64,000 nt of DNA from Ascarosepion bandense (lineage: Eukaryota > Mollusca > Cephalopoda > Sepiida > Sepiidae): contig JBBBDQ010001156.1 of assembly GCA_037127315.1 (NCBI GenBank), positions 2,011,001 to 2,075,000 on the forward strand, read 5' to 3'. Within the stretch, counting starts at the first letter, position 1, and each line of letters opens with the position of its first letter. The notes below the pieces were generated by a model. It made no database searches, was not told where the DNA came from, and was given only the letters and a program-made list of their open reading frames with translations. The position numbers and the translations under genes were made by a program. Below, one piece after another: positions 44,230 through 53,419 of this stretch.

Positions 44230-44322
44230 ATAGTGATATCGGAGTCTAACCTCACTGATGAGCTGTGATACAGCGAACAGACCTGTCTGCGGATGACTAT
44301 ATATATATATATATATATATAT
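44230..44322 (+). mobile_element. SINE-B 3' part, subfamily 1
   Basis: Lacks the tRNA-like head and starts at GATATCGGAGTCTAACC. Ends with the hammerhead core and (TA)n tail. Directly abuts the preceding element. Confidence 0.8.
44243..44298 (+). ncRNA. Hammerhead-ribozyme-like motif, type I (near intact)
   Basis: CTGATGA at 44255-44261. Stem II GCTGT/ACAGC (44262-44266/44270-44274) with loop GAT. GAA at 44275-44277. Stem III CAG/CTG around AC. T-C at 44286-44287 forms the expected U16.1-H17 cleavage position. Stem I outer helix AGTC (44243-44246) pairs with GACT (44295-44298) across an internal loop, with A-T and C-G pairs next to the core. One A is missing after GAA compared with sister copies (GAAACAG). 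Motif seen in sequence; cleavage activity is inferred from the hammerhead consensus. Confidence 0.7.
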
Positions 44323-44331
44323 TACATTAAA

Positions 44332-44680
44332 ATAAAACAAGAGGGATCATATTTTATAAATAAAACGGAATACGGAAGTATCACAATGTTTAAAATTTGC
44401 TAGGCACCTTTCGACCGACTCTTTTCCAGAATGTAAATCATCAGTAATATTAGACTGAGTAGCTAATAAGAAGATTTTATTAGCAACCGAAGTTAAAATG
44501 TAAGGATAAGGGGAGCTGGAAAAGGAAAAAATATCCTTTATTATTTACTCAGTCTTATATTACCGAAACATTTGGTCCTAAAGAAAGCTCGATCAAAAGG
44601 CGCCTAGCACATTTTAACCGTTGTGATAATTCTTTATCCTGTTTTTTATCCTTTAGTAAAATATGATCCCTCTTGTTTTA

Positions 44681-44682
<2 letters not shown>
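44332..44682. mobile_element. Palindromic fold-back element Q between (TA)n tracts
   Basis: The arms of about 140 bp are inverted: AACAAGAGGGATCATATTTTA at left, TAAAATATGATCCCTCTTG at right. Inner blocks such as GCTAGGC(A/G)CCTTT and TAATATTAGACTGAGTA also have complements. (TA)n abuts both ends. No ORF. Same architecture as elements P and the PLE-terminal palindromes. Confidence 0.85.
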
Positions 44683-44712
<30 letters not shown>

Positions 44713-44734
44713 ATAACTAAATAGACTCTGTAAG

Positions 44735-44945
44735 TATGTAGGCCGTAAATTTATACTAAAATAAACCTTCAAAAAACCCACTAACAAACAGAACCTAAAG
44801 TGAGCCAAAACCTACCGCGGTTTCACACTACGGATCGTCAGGGCAAAGGCTGAAACACTAAAGATAGAACCAAATAAATAGATATACACTAAGATAGGGA
44901 GGAAGCATACCAACAAAAAAGGGGGGTTAGAACAAAAAAGCAAAA
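44735..44945 (-). mobile_element. Fold-back PLE-terminal-like element, copy 2 (single arm)
   Basis: Minus strand (from about 44842) reads CTGACGA, TCCGTAGTG, TGAA, ACC-GCGGTA-GGT, TTTGGCTCACTTTAGG. It is collinear with the right arm of copies 1, 3 and 4. No opposite arm. Confidence 0.6.
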
Positions 44946-45061
44946 CACACAAATTAGGAAAATTTTTTATTAAACACAAAGATAAAAAAAACCAACAAGA
45001 AAGAAAAAAGAAAAAGAAATAATAATAATTTAGATTTTTGTATATATATATATATATATAT

Positions 45062-45385
45062 AAGCACCTAATAAGTCAGATGGACCTACCTAGGTTTCAA
45101 CTAAACGGATCATCAGGGAAAGCTTTCCTTGACGATTCGTTTAGGTGAAACCTAGGTAGGTCCGTCTGGCTCATTATGTGTTTATTTATTTATTTAGCTC
45201 TAGCTCTGTATTGGTTTCTGTTGGTTGATTACACGTATCGTGGTGTTTTTCTTTGGGTTTCGTGCTGATCTCGGTCTGAACACTTTTGACTGCCGTTCAT
45301 GTACTAAGCTCTTTTTTTTTTAAACCATTTATTTCCTTCTTTCGATAGGTTTGAGGGAGGTTTTTCGACACGAGTATAATTATTA
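45062..45385 (+). mobile_element. Fold-back PLE-terminal-like element, copy 3
   Basis: Palindrome 45074-45170 with no spacer (centre GGAAAGCTTTCC). The minus strand carries a canonical CTGATGA, TCCGTTTAGT, TGAA, ACC-TAGGTA-GGTC; the plus strand carries TTGACGA at the same place. The downstream ~200 bp (CTCTGTATTGGTTTCTG to TTTTTCGACACGAGTATAA) matches copy 1. It lies just outside the left inverted end of the PLE. Confidence 0.7.
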
Positions 45386-45394
45386 ACATCTCAC

Positions 45395-45395
45395 T

Positions 45396-45460
<65 letters not shown>
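45395..45460. repeat. (TA)n microsatellite
   Basis: Tract abutting the left inverted repeat of the PLE. Confidence 0.95.
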
Positions 45461-45461
<1 letters not shown>

Positions 45462-45469
45462 ATTTGGCA

Positions 45470-47760
45470 ACAATCACTCTTTTATACATGTTTCATTAAA
45501 AAATGACAAACAATTTATATAATTTTTAATATAATTTTTCGTGTTCGTATAATTTATTTTCCGGAACTTTTTTTGTATTTTCGAGCGCTATCGGCTATAA
45601 TTTTAGTCTTTGTCGGTAATTAATTTTGTTTTACTTGTAAATGAACATGTGTAAAGTTTATAGTTTAGAGTCTTGTCTATATTAAGTTCCGAACATGGTC
45701 AGCACATTGTTACCGTGTTCATAATTGATGTTATCAAGTGTAGGATTTCTGTTTTTATTAGTAATACCTCCATTATTTAGAATCTTCTTTTGCGAGTGGA
45801 TGATCCTATTATCTATGTATTATCAACGAGTATATCACAGATAGGTCATGGTAGATCTATGTGTGTATTCAAATGAGATCGGATAGAACAGTTGTGGGAA
45901 AGGTGGAATGACAATCTTCTTGTCAATTCTGTGGTGGTATAGTCAATATAATTGTTTACGTATTTGGATAATTGAGAAACACAGTTCTTCAAAAGACATG
46001 TAAATTCGTAAACGACACTGGTTCTTTGCAGGTCAGATTTTGCCGTAAACTATTATTATTGATAATGTGGTTGGCAGTTTGAACTTTCTATAATAGATAA
46101 TGAATTTAATTCTCTTGCTTAAATTTTTCGGTTTTGCATAATTTTGAGAATGATATTACGGAGTGAAGATTCGGTTTCTCTGTAGTTATTGTGAATTTGA
46201 GTTTTGTAAAAAGTATTAATGTTGTTGTTTTTGTCCACATGTTTGTGGTTGCCATTGGTTACGTTACGAAGAAAAAGTTTAATATGTTTTATCAAGTCAA
46301 TAATTTGGAAAGCCATTGTTGACAAGCGTTTGTTTCAAATTGGATATTTCATTACAGAAAGCGGTTGGGAAGATGAATTCTCGTACGCTCTCGTGAGGAA
46401 ATTTTTAATAACACCAATTTTGTATCGAAGAGGACATTGACTAATAAATTTAATGCGGTAAGAATTTTTACTAGTATGTTATTTACATACTGAAGTTATG
46501 AAAGTATTATTACTGGAATCTACGAGAACGTCCATAAATGAGAGTTAGTTTTTTTTGCCTAAGCTCATATGTGAAGTTGAGAACAGAATTTTTTATCAAA
46601 AGTAGTTTTAAGATGATCGATTTTATTTTTGTTTTCAGCTAAAAGGAAATTATAATCCACGTATCGAACATATATGTTTTGTTTAGTAACTTTTTAAAAA
46701 ATATGTTTTCAGCGTGGGATATATAAAATTTGAGGAGCATGGTCCAAGATGGTTTCCTATACTTACAACATTAGTTTACGTGTATTGCCATAATGGCCGT
46801 AAAATGGTAATTTAGTGGTGCAGGTAAGTAAGAGTTTTTAGGAATTTTATAAGTGATAGATGAGGGTGGGATTAAATTGTGTTTATAAACAGAGTTAATT
46901 TTTATGTCAACAGTTTCAACAACAGGTAAATAGAATTTTCGACATCAAGCGGTGCGAGGGTACCTTTGTTTAGTGTAGTAGATCTAAAAATCTGAGAGAA
47001 TTCATGGGTTGATTTAATACTATAATTAGTAGAATGATATGGGGTGATAATATCATAAAGGAATTTTGAAAATTGATACACAGGTGTTGGAATCTGTGAA
47101 ATTATAGGCCGTAAAAAGTATCCAGATTTATGTATTTTCACATTACCGTGTAAGTATCCAGGTTGATAATCAGAAATAATTTTGCTGATTTTCATGGATC
47201 CTACAACGGCATTGTTGGATGTTATGAGTTTATTAATGTACGTTTTAAGAGTTTCAGCGGAGTTCCCAATTAAACTTTTGAATTTAGATCGGTCATTTAT
47301 TAAGTGCTGTAATTTTGTCTGGTAATTATATTTACCAAAATTACGTAAATATTTGACTTATCTGCTCTTCGGATGGCGATATTATGATTATTTTTTAGTT
47401 CTTTAGCGGCATTTGCTAGTTTTGTTGGGATGTGGTTGTGCATTTTGTGTGTAGAAAAGTCTTTTAGACACTCAGGCCGGAGGAGATGTTTGAGATTTTT
47501 GAGGGAATTTTATTAATTTGATATTTTCCAATTGGCATAATGATTAGTGTCATATACCAACAGTTTCATCCGATCTCATTTAAACACACATCGAGATCTT
47601 ACAGTATCTATATGTTATATCCTCGTTGAGAATACATACATAATAGCATCAGTGTACATGCAAAAGAAGATTAAAAATAATAATATAAAAACATAATGAT
47701 AATAAATTGTCTGCCACTTTTTAATGAAACCTGTATAAAAGAGTGATTATTGCCCATATA

Positions 47761-47765
<5 letters not shown>
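45470..47765 (-). mobile_element. Penelope-like element with inverted terminal copies
   Basis: About 2.3 kb between two (TA)n tracts. The ends are inverted repeats: GGCAACAATCACTCTTTTAT (from 45470) and its complement ending near 47757. The homology extends inwards: 47570-47700, read on the minus strand, matches 45720-45890. This includes AATCTTCTTTTGC and TGTGT(A/G)TTCAAATGAGATCGGAT-like blocks. The right end is therefore an inverted partial copy of the element's own 3' end, an arrangement known for PLEs. Confidence 0.75.
45700..47560 (-). pseudogene. PLE reverse transcriptase / GIY-YIG pseudogene
   Basis: Minus-strand frame 47195-46902 reads PGYLHGNVKIHKSGYFLRPI, then ISQIPTPVYQFSKFLYDIIT and LAPLDVENSIYLL. 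This is the Penelope RT signature (K.HK....RPI.S....P.Y......L...). Around 46680-46651, IYVRYVDY is the degraded YVDD box, with the second Asp lost. Near 45980-45870, other frames give VNNYIDYTTTELTRRLSFHL and CSIRSHLNTH, matching the C-terminal GIY-YIG endonuclease. Then RRF...MEVLLIKTEILHL fits the typical EAL/LIK tail. Frameshifts and stops are numerous. Confidence 0.82.
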
Positions 47766-47805
<40 letters not shown>

Positions 47806-47806
<1 letters not shown>

Positions 47807-48115
47807 AGAAATCTAAGCATGAGCCAACAACCGACCACAGTTTCGCCTAACGTCTCGTCAGGGAAATTGACTACAATTTCCCTGACGAGCCGTTAGGCGA
47901 AACCGTTGTCGGTTGTTGGCTCATGCTTAGATTTCTGTCTTTCTTTGCCCTACTTTGGTATTGAGCGCTTTAGTGTTAGGTTTTTGTCTTGGCTGTTTTT
48001 TCTTTCTTACGAATGCTTGAATTTTTCTTCATGTGCTTCGTTTGTTTCTTTTTTTGCTTCCCCTTATTTTCCCTCCGTGTTTGTTCTCGGTGGGTTATAC
48101 AAGACGATTTAAATT
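47806..48115 (+). mobile_element. Fold-back PLE-terminal-like element, copy 4
   Basis: A 133-bp palindrome (47806-47938) with 64-base arms differing at 3 positions, around the 5-base spacer ACTAC. The downstream 180 bp (GGTATTGAGCGCTTTAGTG onwards) is a diverged version of the segment after copies 1 and 3. It lies just outside the right inverted end of the PLE, next to (TA)n at 47766-47803. Confidence 0.82.
47882..47915 (+). ncRNA. Hammerhead-like core in the copy-4 palindrome
   Basis: CTGACGA (47882-47888), stem II GCC-GTTA-GGC, GAA, stem III ACC-GTTGTC-GGT, then T. All catalytic-core positions match the hammerhead consensus (the seventh core position is variable). However, the strand that should form stem I next to CTGACGA does not pair locally. 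The complement of GTTGGCTCATG lies in the opposite arm, 60 bases away. The reverse strand carries a similar core. Function is therefore doubtful for this copy. Confidence 0.45.
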
Positions 48116-48146
48116 ATAGCTTGATTAATGCTAGTTTTGCTATTGG

Positions 48147-48149
48147 TAT

Positions 48150-48197
<48 letters not shown>

Positions 48198-48513
48198 GTC
48201 ATTTTTCATCATATTTCGATTTCTGTTTTGGTCTCACTACCAACCAAGTCTGCGGGGAGACCTAAGGCAGGTAGTGGCGTGTTGTTATGACTCCATTTCA
48301 TGTTTTTCTATCTTCCCTATCATCCCTAGCATTACATAGATAAAGTTTTCCTTAGTGTGTGGGCTGTACTTAATAAGACAATTTTTTGTATATCTCTTAA
48401 GCTGGGGTTTCCAGGTATTCTTTCAATGTGTTATTTTGTTCCATTTTTTATCATTCCAAGTGCACCTACTATCACTGGCACAACTCTTGTTTTCAATTTC
48501 CACATTTTTTCTA

Positions 48514-48553
<40 letters not shown>
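48147..48553 (-). mobile_element. LINE-M 3' end, second copy
   Basis: (TTA)n tail 48147-48198, 3' UTR and ORF end nearly identical to 4795-5105 (about 97% by eye). It encodes IEKMWKLKTRVVPVIVGALG. Truncated at TTTTTTCTATT by a second (TTA)n (48517-48553). The truncation next to the same trinucleotide suggests microhomology or slippage. Confidence 0.88.
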
Positions 48554-48557
<4 letters not shown>

Positions 48558-48559
48558 CT

Positions 48560-49065
48560 TCGACACAATATTGGCGTTATTAAAAATTTCCTCACGAGAA
48601 CGTACGAGAATTCATCTTCCCAAAATCTAAAGAAATATACAATTTGAAACAAACGCTTGCCAAAAACGACTTTTTAAGTTATTTAGTTGATTACTATATT
48701 AAACTATTTTTCGTAACATAACCAATGACAACCACAAACATGTGAACAAAAAAACACATTAATACTTTTTACAAAAATCAAGTGCACTATAATTACAAAG
48801 AAGACGAATCTTCACTCCGTTATAACATTCTCAATATTATGCAAAACCGACCAATTCAAACAAGAGAATTAAATTCATTATCTATTATAAAAAGTTCAAA
48901 CTGCCAACCACATTATCAATAATAATAGTTTACCGGCAAAATCTAACCTGCAAAGGTCCAGTGTCGTTTACGAATACATGTCCTTTGAAGAACTGTGTTC
49001 CTTAACTATCCAAATGCGTAAACAATTATATTGACAAGATTGTCATTCCACCTTTCCCACAACAA
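48560..49065 (+). pseudogene. PLE C-terminal fragment, plus strand
   Basis: Matches the minus strand of 46440-45900. It covers KNFLTRTYENSSSQN, TNDNHKHVNKK, KFKLPTTLSIIIVY, VNNYID and IVIPPFPQ. It contains part of the region leading into the GIY-YIG domain and then stops. Independent insertion of the same family as 45.47-47.77 kb, opposite orientation. Confidence 0.75.
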
Positions 49066-49107
49066 ATAAACTTCATCAGTAATACACTTTATCGGTGATA
49101 CGCTAAT

Positions 49108-49320
49108 ATGAGTCTTAAGGTTCATTGTTTACGTAGTCATCTAGATAAATTTCCGAATAATTGCGGTGATATAAGTGATGAGCAAGAAGGATTCCATCAG
49201 AATATTAAAACAATGAAAGACCGCTACTAGGGACGGTGGGACAATTGAATGATGGCTGAATACGGATGGAGTATCAAAAGAGAATTAAATAACATTGAAC
49301 ATGACAGACAATCAAGAAAG
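49108..49320 (+). pseudogene. Conserved transposon-associated ORF remnant (LHSHLD.FP type)
   Basis: One frame from an ATG reads MSLKVHCLRSHLDKFPNNCG, then DISDEQEGFHQNIKTMKDRY, a stop, GRWDN, a stop, MMAEYGWSIKREL. I recall this pattern (K-hydrophobic-H-x-L-x-SHLD-x-FP-x-N-x-G-x-x-SDEQ, FHQ-D/N-I, M-x-x-RYQG-x-W, M-x-DY-x-W) from ORFs of unknown function often near transposons in invertebrate genomes. Two in-frame stops and a one-residue loss (EQ-GERF to EQ-EGF). Function not known. Confidence 0.55.
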
Positions 49321-49589
49321 ATAAAATTTTGTATGATATTTCCTAATTTCTGCTGTTTATTAAATGACTTGATGAAAATGATTCTTGGTCTTGGCATATT
49401 AAATCATGTTATTTTAAAGACGTAGGGTTTGATTGCTATTAGAAAAATAGAAATTTTCAATAAGCAGACCAATATGTGTTGGTTTGAATATGAATTGAGA
49501 GGTTTCTATGATTTTGCTTTAAAAATACTACCATCGGTCAATATCATATATTCAGAAAACAAACGATAAATTATTTTTTCCAAAAAATT
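49321..49589. other. Unassigned sequence
   Basis: AT-rich; nothing recognised. Confidence 0.35.
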
Positions 49590-49770
49590 AAATGATGAAA
49601 AATATAGCCGAGAGCACTCGTATAAACAAAACATTTGGACAATTTTTATATCATTTATGTCCTCAAAAAGAAAAGAAATCGTAAGATCACATAAAAAATT
49701 ACATAAAAAACTTAAACATCACACGTTTGTAGAACACAAATTCTAGCTAAACCAAGAAAAAGTAAGGTTA
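49590..49770 (+). repeat. PLE 3' UTR-like repeat, copy 1
   Basis: AAATATAGCCGAGAGCACTC, then TTTGGACAATTTTTAT and GTAAGATCACAT. It matches 51300-51445 closely and, on the minus strand, the PLE 3' UTR around 45600-45560 (ATAGCCGATAGCGCTCG). Confidence 0.65.
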
Positions 49771-49884
49771 TTTTCAGACTCAGCGTCCTTAACTTATCTA
49801 AAAATTATGTTTTGTGTCTCGACACCATTTCACTTTTTTTCTTAACCAATGTTATTCATTAAGGGCAATTATAAATAAAAGCTC

Positions 49885-50310
49885 CAATGAAGATTGCTCA
49901 ATGGCGCCCCTATATATAAATTTACTCGATCTCCAAGATTAGCAACTATCAACCACCCTTTTACTGTGAAACCAATAAATTGTAAACGTAAATTCTACTC
50001 CATCAGTTTCTTTTCTCACACTTCCCGCCTGTGAAATTCCCTTCTATTTACTTGCTTCCCCGACAGCTACAATCTCCAAGAATTTAAATGTAAAGTCAAT
50101 AGTCATCTCCTATCTCACTAACCTGCATCCTCTCTCTCTCTCATGCTTCTTTTTCCGTCCACTCCACTCTCACCAATATTCTCATCTTTCCCTTACCCAC
50201 TTCCTGACACCATTATAACTTGTCATTCTATCTTGTAACCGTCCTCCTATGTAACCCCCTGCAAAACAGTGGTAGTAAAATATCTTGCTTGGAGCGGTGT
50301 GATTATTTAA
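49885..50310 (+). pseudogene. LINE-J 3' end
   Basis: Frame pieces P-L-Y-I-N-L-L-D-L-Q, VKPINCKRKFYSISFFSHTS, then L-P-D-S-Y-N-L-Q-E-F-K-C-K-V-N-S. The full 3' UTR ends CCCTGCAAAACAGTGG...TTGGAGCGGTGTGATTA. Confidence 0.8.
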
Positions 50311-50319
50311 AACAAAATA

Positions 50320-50724
50320 AAATTTCACTAATGAAATAATTTTTTGGTTCCTTTACTTTATTCATTTTTCGATTCAGTGAAGATTTGCGGTAAGAAGTGG
50401 TCCGATTTTTTAAAAAAAATCCACTCGGAAACTGCATTTTATTCTTGACCAGTATTAATTATAAAAGTCAATTAAACGTTTCACGAATTAAATAATTTCT
50501 TAGTTCTATTGTGTTTTTAATTTTTCGATTCAGTGTATATTTTCGGTAAGACGCTGCCCGATTTCGAAAAAAATAAACTTGGTAACTTCAATTCTCCAAA
50601 AAATTCTGCTTTTAAGTCATTAAAAATGATCATGTTAAAAGAAGTAAGAAGGTGAACATATGTAAAAGTAAGATTACCAAGATTGTCTTACAAATTGATT
50701 TAAAAATCATTTTATTCATTTACT
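50320..50724. other. Unassigned sequence
   Basis: Includes a weak direct repeat (TTCGATTCAGTG...GGTAAGA at about 50370 and 50525). Confidence 0.35.
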
Positions 50725-51110
50725 AGCACTATAGCCCGGCGTTGCTCGGATGTAAAGTAAGCTTTTATATATATTATCAATTTTCTGCACTATTGTAAGA
50801 ACTGCAACCTTGAAACTTCTGAATATCGGTTCTTATGTCTTTGTCTATGAGTGTTTCAAATTTGATTAAAATCGGACCACTCCTTCTATAACCCGATTTT
50901 TTCGATTATCAATTTTCGATATTTTTCAGGGGTACCTCGACACAAAATCTAGCTAAGAACACTCGCAGACGCTTATCGTACAACTGTGTAAATTTTCAAG
51001 AAAATCGGTTAAGCCGTTTCGGAGTCTTTAGGTAACTGACACACACACAGACACACACATACACATACACACACACACAGACAAAGTTCCATTTATAAAT
51101 AAGTTCAGAT
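50725..51110 (-). mobile_element. Helitron-like element, minus strand
   Basis: The minus-strand 3' end is CCGAGCAACGCCGGGCTATAG followed by TGCTAGT, next to ACTAG at 50724. The body matches 27290-27570 in order: AAAATCGGTAA, CAATAGTGCAGAAAAT..., GTCCGATTTTA, GGTACCCC(C/T), AAGAACACTCGC, CCGTTTCGGAGTC, ending in a (CA)n. Confidence 0.72.
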
Positions 51111-51299
51111 GAATAAGTCCTAAAATTTTCATTAAAAATCGGACAATTGTTTGGTTTTTGCAAGCACTTTCAACTTGATGTATCTGTCACTACAAAAAAG
51201 ACGAAAATTTGCTATTCTAAAAATAAAACATTAGCTAACCCAAGAAAAAGAAGAACTTCAATCAAAATTTTGATCGGTCTAAAAAGGAGTAAAAGTATT
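51111..51299. other. Unassigned sequence
   Basis: No assignment; shares the word AACCCAAGAAAAAG with 49.75 kb. Confidence 0.35.
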
Positions 51300-51445
51300 T
51301 AAATGACTAAAAATATAGCCGAAAGCGCTCGTATAAACGAAACTTTTGGACAATTTTTACATAATTTGTCTTCAAAAGAAAAATAGTCATAAGATCACAT
51401 TAGAAATTACATAAAAACTTAAATATCACACTTTGTCTGTCATTT
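51300..51445 (+). repeat. PLE 3' UTR-like repeat, copy 2
   Basis: Near copy of 49590-49770 (AATATAGCCGAAAGCGCTCG, AACTTTTGGACAATTTTTAC). Confidence 0.65.
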
Positions 51446-51463
51446 ATGATTAAACCTGCATAG

Positions 51464-51619
51464 TTTCATTGAATAATATAGACAAGTTTTGTCTATTAAT
51501 TTACAATTGCTGTGATTTTTTGTTGTCTTTCAACGATATTACCATCAAGTGTATCAGCCGGTACGAACGGATCCTACACAAAATTAATAGACAAAACTTG
51601 TCTATATTATTCAATGAAA
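51464..51619. mobile_element. 156-bp element with perfect 39-bp inverted repeats
   Basis: The arms 51464-51502 (TTTCATTGAATAATATAGAC...) and 51581-51619 are exact reverse complements. The 78-bp interior has GTATCAGCCGGTACGAACGG and no ORF. Outside the arms TGCAT occurs on both sides (51458; 51622), possibly more TIR. Perfect arms in such decayed surroundings suggest a recent event. Confidence 0.88.
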
Positions 51620-51628
51620 TCTGCATTA

Positions 51629-51723
<95 letters not shown>
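51629..51723. repeat. (TA)n(TG)n(TA)n microsatellite
   Basis: Compound dinucleotide tract adjoining the inverted-repeat element. Confidence 0.95.
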
Positions 51724-51726
<3 letters not shown>

Positions 51727-52250
51727 TAAGAATAATTAATACTAGAAATACCTGTGAATATTTCATGGTTTTGCTATATTCAATTTTCCAATGAAATTTA
51801 ATTCTTGAGTTAAAAAAAATTAATAAACTCATGACTAGTTATAAGACAATAAAATCTCCGGAAACATTCTTCTATTTCATTGTTAAATATTTGAGCTTAA
51901 CAACTTTAATATAATACTGTAATAGCAATCATAAGTGTAAATGCTATGCGCTATTTTTAAAATGTACGCAAATACAAATGAAAAGATTTGTAAAATTAAC
52001 AACCTTTTTTAATTTCAGTAAAACAGACGTAACACTCTTCTATCTTTCTATCTTTCTTTCTTTCTTTCATTTTATCACTGAAACTACATAGCATCTCTGA
52101 TATGTCTTTTCCGCTTTTCTATGCGATCAAAACAGAGTAGTTCATTATTTACGAGGGCATAACGGCCGTGCTTACTAAAAGGGTTACATGCAGTATTATA
52201 TTAAGATATATTTCCTTCCATATAGTTTGCTACAATTCACATTTTGCCTT
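51724..52250. other. Unassigned sequence
   Basis: Contains a short (TTTC)n near 52046-52070; otherwise not recognised. Confidence 0.4.

Positions 52251-52253
<3 letters not shown>

Positions 52254-52326
<73 letters not shown>
52254..52326. repeat. (CA)n(TA)n microsatellite
   Basis: Compound dinucleotide tract. Confidence 0.95.
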
Positions 52327-52328
<2 letters not shown>

Positions 52329-53235
52329 ATTGATATGGAGAAATTTGTCACTTAACTGAACATAATTATACCGAATTCGAAGTTTCCTGATGGTACCACT
52401 ATGATTTTCTCACTTCTCAGGGCATTTTTTTAACCTGCTGTTGTGTCCCGGTCTTAAACTGATTTATTTGGAGCTTGGTATAATTTGATAATTTTGTATG
52501 TGAGTGGTTCTACAATTGGTTAATTGGTTTCGATAGTTTTTGTTATAGTAACTTATATGCAGGCGGCTTATTTTGTTGCTATTTACTGTGCTAACGTTCT
52601 TTTATCACGCGTGAATGGGTGTCCGCTTAATTGCTTTATGTTGAATTGGGTATCAAATTAGAAATTTTAGGAAATCCATTAAAACCAATCGATTTTTCAT
52701 TTATTTGTCTATGACGTCAGCAGCGCTTGAGAGACCGAAATGAAAACAGAACCATATGTCTAAATGTATGTAATGTGTTGTGATTAAGTCGAAATGTCAT
52801 TTTATTGAGTGTTTGGTGTTTTGATTTAAAATAAATGGGCTCTAATATCTGAAGGTTCTTTTTACTATGTGAATGTGTGAGTATTATTGCGTTATCGACT
52901 AAAATCTGTTTAGTATTACTTGACTAAGAAATGTTGTTTAATTGAAATATGGTCAGAATTGTGACAGCTAAGTTTACGGGAGAACGCGGTTAACGTTTCG
53001 GTCTCTCACGTAGTGTGACGTCATAGAACTATATTACAAATTTAAAACCTGCCTATGCTATTTGGTGACTGCTATCGCCTCATAACAATGTTTTATGTCA
53101 ACACAAGATAATATAATCTTTGATGATGGATGTCTTTATGCTAACGTCCCTGTAACTTCTCTGAAGATGGCTCATTTGAGCCGAAAGCTTAGAACCAGCA
53201 TAATAAAAAATATCCAAATGTTGCACAAGTTTTGT
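52327..53235. mobile_element. Unclassified element with 31-bp inverted repeats
   Basis: CTATGACGTCAGCAGCGCTTG continuing to AGAGACCGAAA (52709-52740) is inversely repeated at 52996-53026 (TTTCGGTCTCTCACG...TGACGTCATAG), with about 5 mismatches. Downstream at 53161 lie CTGAAGA, T, the perfect stem GGCTC-ATTT-GAGCC, and GAAAGC. This motif order is common to PLE-type termini. No protein signature. Confidence 0.5.
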
Positions 53236-53359
53236 TTTTATTTAAAACTGTAATTAAAGCGAAAATACGATGTTTAGAATGGCTCATGATTAAACATAAT
53301 AGACAGTCACTGTTTGTTATATTTAACAAAATATGTTCAGAAAATTATCTGCTGCCGAG

Positions 53360-53418
53360 ATACACTATATATATATATATTTGTGTGTGTGTGCGTGTAT
53401 GTGTGTGTGTGTGTGTAT
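53360..53418. repeat. (TA)n(TG)n microsatellite
   Basis: Short compound dinucleotide tract. Confidence 0.9.
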
Positions 53419-53419
53419 T

